Positions 39,587 to 46,037 of a stretch of DNA of 46,037 bases are shown here, one piece after another (position 1 is the first letter of the stretch; every line of letters begins with the position of its first letter). This DNA is from an uncultured Bacillaceae bacterium. Its GTDB lineage: Bacteria > Bacillota > Bacilli > Bacillales > Cytobacillaceae. Position numbers and translations under genes: made by a program. The notes below the pieces were generated by a model that ran no database searches, had not been told where the DNA came from, and worked only from the letters and a program-made list of their open reading frames with translations. The stretch lies in contig CALKIU010000095.1 in the NCBI GenBank assembly GCA_937995745.1, positions 1 to 46,037 on the forward strand, in the 5' to 3' direction.

Positions 39587-40453
39587 TTACATAAACTCGG
39601 CAACGAGTTTGTTGAAATAGGCTTGATCCAGTTCCAAATCAGCCTCGGTTAAAGGTTTTTCAGAATAGCCTGGCAAAAGCTCCTGATAAGACTTGCGGGT
39701 TTTATCCTGATAAATTAAACCGGTAACCAATCCGTTATGTTCCATCAATGTCCTCATCGCCATGACTCTGTCAGAGGGATCGTAGCCCTCTATGTCGGAT
39801 AATTTGACGAGATTTTCTTTATACCAATCGTACGTATTGACCTTGTTATAAGTCACACACGGGCTGAATACATTAATAAGAGCAAAACCTTTATGCTTGA
39901 TGCCCATTTCGATTAACTCCGTCAATTCCTTCAAATCGGCGGAAAAACTTTGGGCGACAAAGGTAGCCCCGACTGTCAGCGCCATTTCCATGGCCGAAAT
40001 CGGCGGCTCAATGGAACCGTACGGAGTTGATTTCGTTTTAAAGCCTGCATCTGAACGCGGTGAAGTTTGTCCTTTCGTCAACCCGTAGATATGGTTATCC
40101 ATCACAATGTAAGTAATATCGATATTGCGGCGAATGGCATGCACAGTATGGCCCGTACCAATCGCGAATCCGTCGCCGTCACCGCCGGCGGCGATCACGG
40201 TCAAACCGCGATTGGCCATTTTCAGCCCTTGTGCAAGCGGCAGCGCACGGCCGTGAATCCCGTGAACACCGTAAGAATGAATATATCCTGAAATCCGTCC
40301 CGAACATCCGATTCCTGAAATAACCGCTAAATTTTCAGGCTCCAAGCCTACATTTGCCGCAGCCCGTTGTATGGCCGCCTGTACGGAAAAGTCGCCGCAT
40401 CCCGGACACCAGTTTGGTTTTACGTTATTGCGAAAATCTTTAAATGTTGCCAT
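39587..40453 (-). CDS. korB: 2-oxoacid:ferredoxin oxidoreductase, beta subunit (2-oxoglutarate type)
   Basis: A 288-residue ThDP- and 4Fe-4S-binding beta subunit. Cluster cysteines are visible in WCPGCGDF, SGIGCSGR and FSPCVTYN; the ThDP motif is GDGDGFAIGTGHTVHA to DNHIYGLTKGQTSP. With the alpha subunit it oxidatively decarboxylates a 2-oxoacid to its acyl-CoA and reduces ferredoxin. The KorB-type substrate (2-oxoglutarate) is inferred from family resemblance and locus. Its ATG directly abuts the korA TAA, with AAGGAG inside the end of korA. Confidence 0.92.
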   Translation of the reverse strand: MATFKDFRNNVKPNWCPGCGDFSVQAAIQRAAANVGLEPENLAVISGIGCSGRISGYIHSYGVHGIHGRALPLAQGLKMANRGLTVIAAGGDGDGFAIGTGHTVHAIRRNIDITYIVMDNHIYGLTKGQTSPRSDAGFKTKSTPYGSIEPPISAMEMALTVGATFVAQSFSADLKELTELIEMGIKHKGFALINVFSPCVTYNKVNTYDWYKENLVKLSDIEGYDPSDRVMAMRTLMEHNGLVTGLIYQDKTRKSYQELLPGYSEKPLTEADLELDQAYFNKLVAEFM

Positions 40454-42187
40454 TTAGAACAGCTCCTTGCACTTTGTATAAATTTCAACCGGCATAAACG
40501 GATTACCGTCATATTTCAAGATATTGTGAATCTTTTCGCCATAGCCGACATTCATCTTAATGAGATTTGCCAATTGTCCTGTTGCGTTATGCTCCACAAC
40601 AACAACCTTTTTGGCCGATTCAATAAGCGGACGCATCTCATCAACCGGGAATGGATGAAGCAGACGCACATGGGCATGGTTCACTTTTAACCCGTCTTTT
40701 TCAAGCCTCTCCATCGCTTCCTCAATAGCACCCCGGGTGGAGTTAAAACCGACAATTAACAAGTCGGCTTCCTCATGGGGAGCATTTTTGTGAACAGGAA
40801 CTTTAAACTTCACATTCTGCAATTTTCTCAGGCGCTTGTTCATTTGCGCAGCTCTGTTCACCGGAGCTTCCGACGGCTTTCCGGTTTCGTCATGCTCCAC
40901 GCCTGTTACGTGGTGGATGCCGTTTTTCATTCCCGGAATAACCCGTGGAGAAATTCCGTCTTCTGTTACCTCATAACGTTTAAAGTACCCTCTGTTCGGA
41001 ATTTCCGGAAGGTCTCCTTTCAAAAGCTTGCCGCGGCGGATTTCCACTTTGCCCAAATCCAACGGTTCAACGGTTTGCTTGCCGAGTGACAATTGCAAGT
41101 CTGATAGAATGATAACCGGACATTGGTATTCTTCGGCAAGATTGAACGCTTCCGCCGTATCGTAAAATGCTTCCTCCGCAGTGCTGGGAGCAATGACGAT
41201 TTTCGGTATTTCTCCGTGATTACCGTAAATCATGGCCATCAAATCAGATTGTTCCTGTTTCGTCGGCAGACCGGTTGACGGGCCGCCCCGCTGGGTATCT
41301 ACAATGACAAGCGGCTGTTCTGTCATTCCTGCCAAACCGATGGCTTCCGTTTTTAAAGACAATCCGGGACCGGAAGATGCGGTCATGGCGCGGACTCCGC
41401 CATAGTTTGCCCCGATTGCCATTGTAATGGCGGCAATTTCGTCTTCTGTTTGAATAACGGCTCCCCCGAGTTCAGGAAGCTTTCGAATCAAATATTCCAT
41501 AATTTCGGAAGCCGGTGTAATCGGATAAGCCGCCATGAAACGGCAACCGCCCGCGATGGCTCCCAAAGCAATGGCATCATTTCCAATCATAAACATGCGC
41601 TTTTTCCCGTCCGCCTTTGCCAGACGCATTAATGCGCTTTCATCCAGCTGTTCGCGCATATATTCATAACCGGCTTTCAGAGCTTCCATATTTTTTTCGA
41701 CAACTTGTTGGCCTTTCTTGCCAAAAATTTCGCTAATGACTTCCCGGAATATTTCCGTTTCAAGGTCCAGGACAGCGCATGTTGCACCAACCGCGACCAT
41801 GTTTTTCATCAAAGAAGTTCCCAAATTAATCGCGATGTCTGTAAAAGGAACGGTATATAATTTTGCTCCGGTATCCTCCGGCAATTTCGGTTTAAATTTT
41901 TCGTCAGCGATGATTATTCCTTTTTCGTGCAATTCTTTGTAGTTTAATTGAATCGTCTCCTGGTCAAAAGCCACAAGAATATCAAGGTCATCGGAAATGG
42001 AACGGATTTGTTTCGTACTTACCCGGATTTTATTATTTGTATGGCCTCCCTTGATTCGAGAAGAAAAATGACGATATCCATACAAATAATACCCGAGACG
42101 GTTCAGTGCGGTCGCGAAGATCTCGCCCGTACTTTCAATACCTTCCCCTTGTTGTCCTCCAACTTTCCAAGAAAGTTGATCAATCAT
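40454..42187 (-). CDS. korA: 2-oxoacid:ferredoxin oxidoreductase, alpha subunit (gamma-alpha fusion)
   Basis: A 577-residue KorA. Residues about 1-185 are the gamma domain (SWKVGGQQGEGIESTGEIF, FSSRIKGGHTNN) and the rest the alpha/ThDP-pyrimidine domain (GNDAIALGAIAGGCRFMAAY, YPITPASEIMEYL, ASSGPGLSLKTEA, PSTGLPTKQEQSDL). The fused two-subunit form is the usual Bacillus arrangement. ATG behind AAAGGGG. The transcript leader is long (about 140 bases) and contains two cre-like sites and a hairpin, suggesting carbon control. It lies between spoVS and miaB, as in related bacilli. Confidence 0.93.
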   Translation of the reverse strand: MIDQLSWKVGGQQGEGIESTGEIFATALNRLGYYLYGYRHFSSRIKGGHTNNKIRVSTKQIRSISDDLDILVAFDQETIQLNYKELHEKGIIIADEKFKPKLPEDTGAKLYTVPFTDIAINLGTSLMKNMVAVGATCAVLDLETEIFREVISEIFGKKGQQVVEKNMEALKAGYEYMREQLDESALMRLAKADGKKRMFMIGNDAIALGAIAGGCRFMAAYPITPASEIMEYLIRKLPELGGAVIQTEDEIAAITMAIGANYGGVRAMTASSGPGLSLKTEAIGLAGMTEQPLVIVDTQRGGPSTGLPTKQEQSDLMAMIYGNHGEIPKIVIAPSTAEEAFYDTAEAFNLAEEYQCPVIILSDLQLSLGKQTVEPLDLGKVEIRRGKLLKGDLPEIPNRGYFKRYEVTEDGISPRVIPGMKNGIHHVTGVEHDETGKPSEAPVNRAAQMNKRLRKLQNVKFKVPVHKNAPHEEADLLIVGFNSTRGAIEEAMERLEKDGLKVNHAHVRLLHPFPVDEMRPLIESAKKVVVVEHNATGQLANLIKMNVGYGEKIHNILKYDGNPFMPVEIYTKCKELF

Positions 42188-42223
42188 GCTTTACACCCCT
42201 TTGAATACGTTACAAAAGATAAA

Positions 42224-42237
42224 TGAAAACGTTTAAT
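42224..42237. promoter_or_regulatory. cre-like CcpA site in the korA leader
   Basis: TGAAAACGTTTAAT (minus ATTAAACGTTTTCA) matches 12 of 14 positions of TGWAARCGYTWWCW. It lies about 40 bases upstream of the korA start, inside the predicted leader. Confidence 0.5.
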
Positions 42238-42265
42238 ATTAAGTGTAGTAGTTTTTCGATTCATC

Positions 42266-42301
42266 GGCTACAAATTAGCTCAAAATTCTGCTAATGTAGC
42301 C
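42266..42301 (-). promoter_or_regulatory. Leader hairpin upstream of korA
   Basis: Arms GGCTACAAATTAGC and GCTAATGTAGCC form a 12-bp stem with a two-base bulge and a ten-base loop. No T run follows on the minus strand, so it is not a terminator. It lies between the two cre-like sites, in the predicted 5' untranslated region. Function is unknown; a binding site or stability element is possible. Confidence 0.5.
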
Positions 42302-42322
42302 AATATTCTGAATCTGGTATGT

Positions 42323-42336
42323 ACTAAACGCTTACA
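42323..42336. promoter_or_regulatory. cre-like CcpA site at the korA transcription start
   Basis: Minus strand TGTAAGCGTTTAGT matches 13 of 14 positions of the cre consensus. It begins one base after the -10 hexamer and covers the expected start point, a position where CcpA normally represses. Confidence 0.65.
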
Positions 42337-42365
42337 ATTCTAGACCTATGCATAAAAAAAAGCAA
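42337..42365 (-). promoter_or_regulatory. Sigma-A promoter of korAB
   Basis: TTGCTT (42360-42365) and TAGAAT (42337-42342), 17-base spacer, minus strand; predicted start near 42330. The remaining 42366-42642 is AT-rich and shows nothing assignable. Confidence 0.65.
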
Positions 42366-42642
42366 GTGTTTGAGATGAAATTTTGACGAAAATATGAACA
42401 TTTTACTAGATTATGAAACATTCTGTGAAATTTTCGAATCTTTTATCCAATCCCCCTACTGTTAGACATACTAACATATCCATCACAAAAAAGCAAAATT
42501 CCGAAACTTAAATTAGTAATTACCATATTAATATAACAATTGATTGATATCTTTTGACCGAAGCGACCGTTTTCCCCGGCAATAAACGCCAATTCTTATA
42601 AATATTTCAAGCCGAATGCTTCTGTGCGCAAGATCATAAACA

Positions 42643-42671
42643 AAAAATCCTGCCTGCTTTCCGCAGACAGG
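42643..42671 (-). terminator. Terminator of spoVS
   Basis: Nine-bp stem CCTGTCTGC / GCAGGCAGG (one G-U) with a five-base loop, followed on the minus strand by ATTTTTTG. Confidence 0.88.
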
Positions 42672-42687
42672 TTTTTGAATTCGCCTT

Positions 42688-42948
42688 TCATCTCGGCTCA
42701 ACTATTAACTTTATAGCTGTTCTTTCCTCACCGTCAATTTGAATGTCTGTAAATGCCGGGATGCAAATTAAATCCACTCCGCTGGGCGCCACAAATCCTC
42801 TTGCTATCGCTACTGCCTTCACCGCTTGGTTCAACGCACCCGCCCCAATGGCTTGAATTTCCGCGGCGCCTCTTTCCCGCAATACACCGGCCAATGCGCC
42901 AGCGACAGAATTGGGATTAGACTTTGCTGAAACTTTTAATATTTCCAT
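42688..42948 (-). CDS. spoVS: Stage V sporulation protein S
   Basis: An 86-residue Alba-fold SpoVS, the standard length. MEILKVSAKSNPNSVAGALAG (read as two parts: EILKVSAKSNPNSV and AGALAGVLRERG), GAGALNQAVKAVAIARGF and GEERTAIKLIVEPR are nearly invariant in the family. It affects septation and coat assembly during sporulation in B. subtilis and binds nucleic acid. The ATG follows a perfect AAGGAGGAG site; the longer open frame is rejected. Confidence 0.95.
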   Translation of the reverse strand: MEILKVSAKSNPNSVAGALAGVLRERGAAEIQAIGAGALNQAVKAVAIARGFVAPSGVDLICIPAFTDIQIDGEERTAIKLIVEPR

Positions 42949-43068
42949 TTCTAGCTCCTCCTTGTTAAATCCCTCCAAATGTTCAAACACTTGAACATAT
43001 CCTAGATATATAATTCCATTGCTACTATATTCAGGGATTCATCCACATATTCCAGCAAGGAGGAGAAT

Positions 43069-43110
43069 ATGAAAAATTTATCTGCCTCATGTTCACCGCC
43101 GCATGTCTGA
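43069..43110 (+). CDS. Possible 13-residue leader-like peptide with a strong ribosome-binding site
   Basis: A consensus AAGGAGGAG at 43057-43065 precedes ATG by three bases and encodes MKNLSASCSPPHV, stopping at TGA. A second frame (43103-43189, 28 residues starting MSEGKGFRSS) overlaps its end and would run 26 bases into the 3' end of ymdB. Either could be chance, or a single small gene broken by a frameshift. No homologue is recognised. Confidence 0.2.
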   Translation: MKNLSASCSPPHV

Positions 43111-43163
43111 AGGCAAAGGATTCCGGAGCTCGGTTCCCGGAACATCCACGGAAAAAGTTTGGA

Positions 43164-43958
43164 TTAATGAAAAGGATGATCGTCATTAATTAAAATTCGT
43201 TCAATCCTTTTAGCGAGACCGGTATGATCGTCCAATTCGATAAAAACGCCGCTCAATTGCACACGTCCTTTTTTGGGAACATCAAACCGTACGGGAAGGG
43301 CAGTTAAAAACCTCCTCAAAACAGCATCTTTGTCAACACCAATAATCCCGTCGTACAGTCCCGTCATTCCCACATCGGTAATGTATGCGGTGCCGCCGGG
43401 CAAAATCCGTTCATCAGCCGTTTGAACATGGGTATGCGTGCCGACCACGGCTGAAACCTTTCCATCCAAAAACCAGCCCATCGCCTGCTTTTCGCTGGTT
43501 GCTTCAGCATGGAAATCGACAAAAATAAACGGAGTTCTTTCTTTCGCTTCCCGGATTAATTGCTCTGCCTTCATAAAAGGACAATCAATCGCGGGCAAAA
43601 AGGTGCGGCCCTGTAAATTGATAACCGCCACTTCGGCAGAGTTTACCTTCAAATAAACCATGCCTTGCCCGGGAGTGTTTTCCGGAAAATTGGCCGGTCG
43701 AATCATATATTTTGCATCATCAATGAAATCGAAAATTTCCTTATTGTCCCACGCGTGGTTTCCCAATGTTACTGCTTGTGCACCTGCCTCTAAAAAAGAG
43801 CGGTAAATTTTTTCAGTTATTCCCTTTCCTGCCGCGGCATTTTCACCATTTATGATTGTGACATGAGGCCGGTATTTTTCTTTCAATTTCGGTACATATT
43901 CAAATACCATACCGCGTCCCAATGAACCTACGACATCACCAATAAACAAAATATTCAT
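43164..43958 (-). CDS. ymdB: YmdB metallophosphoesterase
   Basis: A 264-residue YmdB-family cyclic-nucleotide phosphodiesterase, linked in B. subtilis to biofilm and nanotube formation. The di-metal ligands are in place: Asp8 (FIGDVVG), Glu39-Asn40 (NGENAA), Asn67-His68 (LGNHAWD), His150 (VDFHAEATSEK) and His175/His177 (GTHTHVQTAD). The product end KRIERILINDDHPFH is as usual. It is downstream of rny and upstream of spoVS, the conserved order. Confidence 0.92.
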   Translation of the reverse strand: MNILFIGDVVGSLGRGMVFEYVPKLKEKYRPHVTIINGENAAAGKGITEKIYRSFLEAGAQAVTLGNHAWDNKEIFDFIDDAKYMIRPANFPENTPGQGMVYLKVNSAEVAVINLQGRTFLPAIDCPFMKAEQLIREAKERTPFIFVDFHAEATSEKQAMGWFLDGKVSAVVGTHTHVQTADERILPGGTAYITDVGMTGLYDGIIGVDKDAVLRRFLTALPVRFDVPKKGRVQLSGVFIELDDHTGLAKRIERILINDDHPFH

Positions 43959-44261
43959 TTATGTCCCTTTCTAATAAATATTTTTCTTAAATTGTACCAC
44001 AATCTCACATATTTCATGTATTTATTGTAAAACAAACATTCTCTGTCCGCATTACTGAATGATTGAAAAAATGTTTATGAAATATTTAAATACCTCCCGC
44101 ACACCGGACCGTTAAAATCAGCCGGAGCATCCCGAAAAAGTCATCCTTTATGAAGAAGTAAAAGCGGCAGCGTTTCTCTATGAAGTTAAAAAGAGATGAT
44201 TCCTGCCGTTAAAGCGAAATTTTGGGCCAAAACTTGTTCCGTACAATGTATCGAATTGCAG
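43959..44261. other. Intergenic region between rny and ymdB with a coding-like fragment
   Basis: About 300 bases. On the plus strand 44116-44199 reads NQPEHPEKVILYEEVKAAAF continuing to a Lys-Arg end and TGA, a composition that looks protein-like but has no start codon and a stop immediately upstream. It may be the tail of a decayed gene or chance. The left part is AT-rich and probably holds the ymdB promoter. Confidence 0.3.
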
Positions 44262-44299
44262 GAAAAAAATAAAACGGCGCATATAGCACCGCTTTATTT
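44262..44299 (-). terminator. Terminator of rny
   Basis: Stem AAATAAAACGGCGC with GCACCGCTTTATTT. The two apparent mismatches become G-U pairs only in the minus-strand RNA, which fixes the direction. A run of Ts follows on that strand, and the stem overlaps the rny stop. Confidence 0.8.
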
Positions 44300-45853
44300 T
44301 GCATATTCAACCGCTCTCGTTTCCCGCACGACGGTAACTTTAATGTGTCCGGGATAATCCAGTTCTTCTTCAATTTTTTTCCGTATGTCTCTTGCAAGCC
44401 GGTGAGCCTGCAAATCATCAATTTGCTCAGGTTTTACGATAATCCGGATTTCGCGGCCTGCTTGAACAGCAAAAGATTTTTCCACACCTTCAAAAGACTC
44501 GGGAATTTCTTCAAGTTTTTCCAGTCTGCGAATATAGTTTTCAAGCGTTTCGCTCCGCGCTCCCGGTCTTGCTGCCGATAATGCATCCGCCGCAGCCACA
44601 AGAACAGCAATGATTGAGGTGGGTTCCTCGTCGCCGTGATGGGAAGCTATGCTGTTGATGACAACGGGATGTTCCTTATATTTTGTTGCAAGTTCCACCC
44701 CGATTTCCACGTGGCTTCCTTCCACCTCATGGTCAATGGCTTTGCCGATATCATGCAAAAGACCGGCGCGTCTCGCCAACGCTTCATCTTCACCCACTTC
44801 AGCGGCCAGCAAGCCGGCTAGATGGGCGACCTCGATCGAATGTTTCAACACATTTTGTCCGTAACTCGTGCGGTATTTTAAGCGGCCGAGAATTTTGATC
44901 AAGTCCGGATGGAGACCATGGACACCGACTTCAAACGTTGTTTGTTCTCCAACCTCGCGAATATGCTCATCGACTTCACGACGGGCTTTTTCCACCATTT
45001 CTTCTATTCGCGCCGGGTGAATCCGCCCGTCCTGAACGAGTTTTTCCAAAGCAATCCGGGCTGTTTCCCTTCTGATAGGATCAAAACCGGACAAAATAAC
45101 GGCTTCCGGAGTATCGTCTATAATCAAATCAATGCCGGTCAAAGTTTCAAGAGTGCGGATATTCCGCCCTTCGCGGCCGATTATGCGCCCCTTCATCTCA
45201 TCATTCGGCAAGTTGACGACCGTTACCGTTGTCTCTGCCACATGATCCGCGGCACAGCGCTGGATGGCGAGGGACAAGATTTCTTTTGCTTTTTTGTCCG
45301 CCTCTTCTTTCGCTTTTTGTTCAGCTTCTTTGATCATGACCGCTATATCATGGGAGAGTTCTTGTTCAACACGTTCCAAAATGATGGATTTTGCTTCATC
45401 ACGCGTCAAGCTTGAGATTCGCTCAAGCTCAGCTTGCTGCTTGATTAAAATCTCTTCCACTTTGCTTTCCATCTCTTCAATATGCTGTTGTCTTTTGTTT
45501 AAAGATTCGTCCCTCTTTTCCAAAATAGATTCCCGTTTATCCAATAATTCACTCTTTCGATCGAGAATTTCCTCTTTTTGCAACAGACGGTTTTCCTGCT
45601 TTTGCAGTTCACTTCTCCGTTCCCGAATCTCACGTTCGGCTTCCGAACGTTGTCTGTGAATTTCATCTTTTGCTTCCAGCAACGCTTCTTTCTTCAATGC
45701 TTCAGCTTCACGCTTCGCATCTTCAAGAATTCGCTCTGAAGCATCTTTTGCTCCAGCAATTTTCGTTTCGATAAAGGACTTGCGAACAAAATATCCAACA
45801 ACGGCACCGACGATTAGAGCAAGCAAAATGGAGATGATTTCAATTGCACCCAT
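44294..45853 (-). CDS. rny: Ribonuclease Y
   Basis: A 519-residue RNase Y, the membrane-tethered endoribonuclease that starts mRNA decay. One N-terminal membrane helix (IEIISILLALIVGAVVGYFV), a long coiled coil (about 30-195), KH domain (MKGRIIGREGRNIRTLE) and HD domain (LLHDIGKAIDHE, SIASHHGDEEP) are visible; the C-terminus VRETRAVEYAK is identical to B. subtilis. The start is the second of two tandem ATGs, seven bases after GGAGG. RicA, its specificity partner, is encoded at 37 kb. Confidence 0.96.
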   Translation of the reverse strand: MGAIEIISILLALIVGAVVGYFVRKSFIETKIAGAKDASERILEDAKREAEALKKEALLEAKDEIHRQRSEAEREIRERRSELQKQENRLLQKEEILDRKSELLDKRESILEKRDESLNKRQQHIEEMESKVEEILIKQQAELERISSLTRDEAKSIILERVEQELSHDIAVMIKEAEQKAKEEADKKAKEILSLAIQRCAADHVAETTVTVVNLPNDEMKGRIIGREGRNIRTLETLTGIDLIIDDTPEAVILSGFDPIRRETARIALEKLVQDGRIHPARIEEMVEKARREVDEHIREVGEQTTFEVGVHGLHPDLIKILGRLKYRTSYGQNVLKHSIEVAHLAGLLAAEVGEDEALARRAGLLHDIGKAIDHEVEGSHVEIGVELATKYKEHPVVINSIASHHGDEEPTSIIAVLVAAADALSAARPGARSETLENYIRRLEKLEEIPESFEGVEKSFAVQAGREIRIIVKPEQIDDLQAHRLARDIRKKIEEELDYPGHIKVTVVRETRAVEYAK

Positions 45854-45992
45854 CATTTCACCTCCTCTTGCTGTGAACTTTTGTTTCAAACTTGAATATG
45901 TCGGCCTGTACATTGTTATTGCTCAATATACAGCACAAAGGCTTCCACGCATTTTTAATATCATAAAAATGTAAAAAAGAATATACAATCTA

Positions 45993-46021
45993 ATTGTAAA
46001 GGTGCAATAACCCCTTGTCAA
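45993..46021 (-). promoter_or_regulatory. Sigma-A promoter of rny
   Basis: Perfect -35 TTGACA (46016-46021) and TACAAT -10 (45993-45998) with a 17-base spacer on the minus strand; it predicts a leader of about 130 bases. Confidence 0.75.
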
Positions 46022-46037
46022 GTGTCCCGGTTTTTAA

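Noticed and set aside
42188..42480. Riboswitch or T-box in the korA leader
   Set aside because: No T-box sequence, terminator or known aptamer core was seen; only a single bulged hairpin and cre-like sites are supported.
1..46037. CRISPR arrays, prophage genes, toxin-antitoxin pairs or rRNA
   Set aside because: No regularly spaced direct repeats, phage structural genes, small paired toxin genes or rRNA sequence were recognised on either strand.

Overview
The window comes from a spore-forming Bacillaceae chromosome. From lexA rightwards, gene order largely follows the Bacillus subtilis lexA-yneAB-tkt-ccdA, spoVK-hflX-ynbB-glnRA and rny-ymdB-spoVS-miaB-ricA-cotE-mutSL blocks, and the spore genes cotE, spoVK, spoVS and sirA are all present. 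The aromatic genes resemble those I remember from thermophilic Geobacillus/Caldibacillus-type bacilli. Genus cannot be fixed from the sequence alone.

Region 1 (1-10.3 kb) is an accessory block for aromatic catabolism, all on the minus strand. It encodes an HpaB/PheA-family FADH2-dependent hydroxylase, a regulator with an aromatic-sensing XylR_N/V4R front end and a PucR-type DNA-binding end, and catechol 2,3-dioxygenase. Acylating acetaldehyde dehydrogenase, 4-hydroxy-2-oxovalerate aldolase, 2-oxopent-4-enoate hydratase, 4-oxalocrotonate decarboxylase, 4-oxalocrotonate tautomerase and 2-hydroxymuconic semialdehyde dehydrogenase follow. Together these convert a catechol through the 4-oxalocrotonate branch to pyruvate and acetyl-CoA. 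The flavin reductase and the semialdehyde hydrolase branch are not in the window.

Region 2 (10.5-11.3 kb) holds a selenocysteine tRNA gene (anticodon TCA) with a good promoter and terminator. Next to it lies a multiply frameshifted remnant of yneK (DUF2621). This is the junction between the accessory block and the conserved backbone.

Region 3 (11.3-22.1 kb) is the SOS/transketolase/cytochrome-biogenesis block: ccdC, ccdA, a divergent Spo0E-like gene, an inserted BmrC/BmrD-like heterodimeric ABC exporter, yneF, sirA, tkt, ynzC, yneB, yneA and divergent lexA. Three LexA boxes lie in the yneA-lexA interval.

Region 4 (22.2-31.6 kb) carries glnA and glnR (consensus promoter plus a GlnR box), a PfpI-family gene, ynbB, hflX, spoVK, hfq, miaA and a divergent MreB-family gene. 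Region 5 (31.6-46.0 kb) carries mutL, mutS, cotE, ricA, miaB, korB, korA, spoVS, ymdB and rny. The korA leader has two cre-like CcpA sites and a strong hairpin. No insertion sequence, CRISPR array or prophage was seen.

Starts were chosen from ribosome-binding sites and remembered family lengths. Family assignments come from recognising motifs and remembered homologues, not from a database search.
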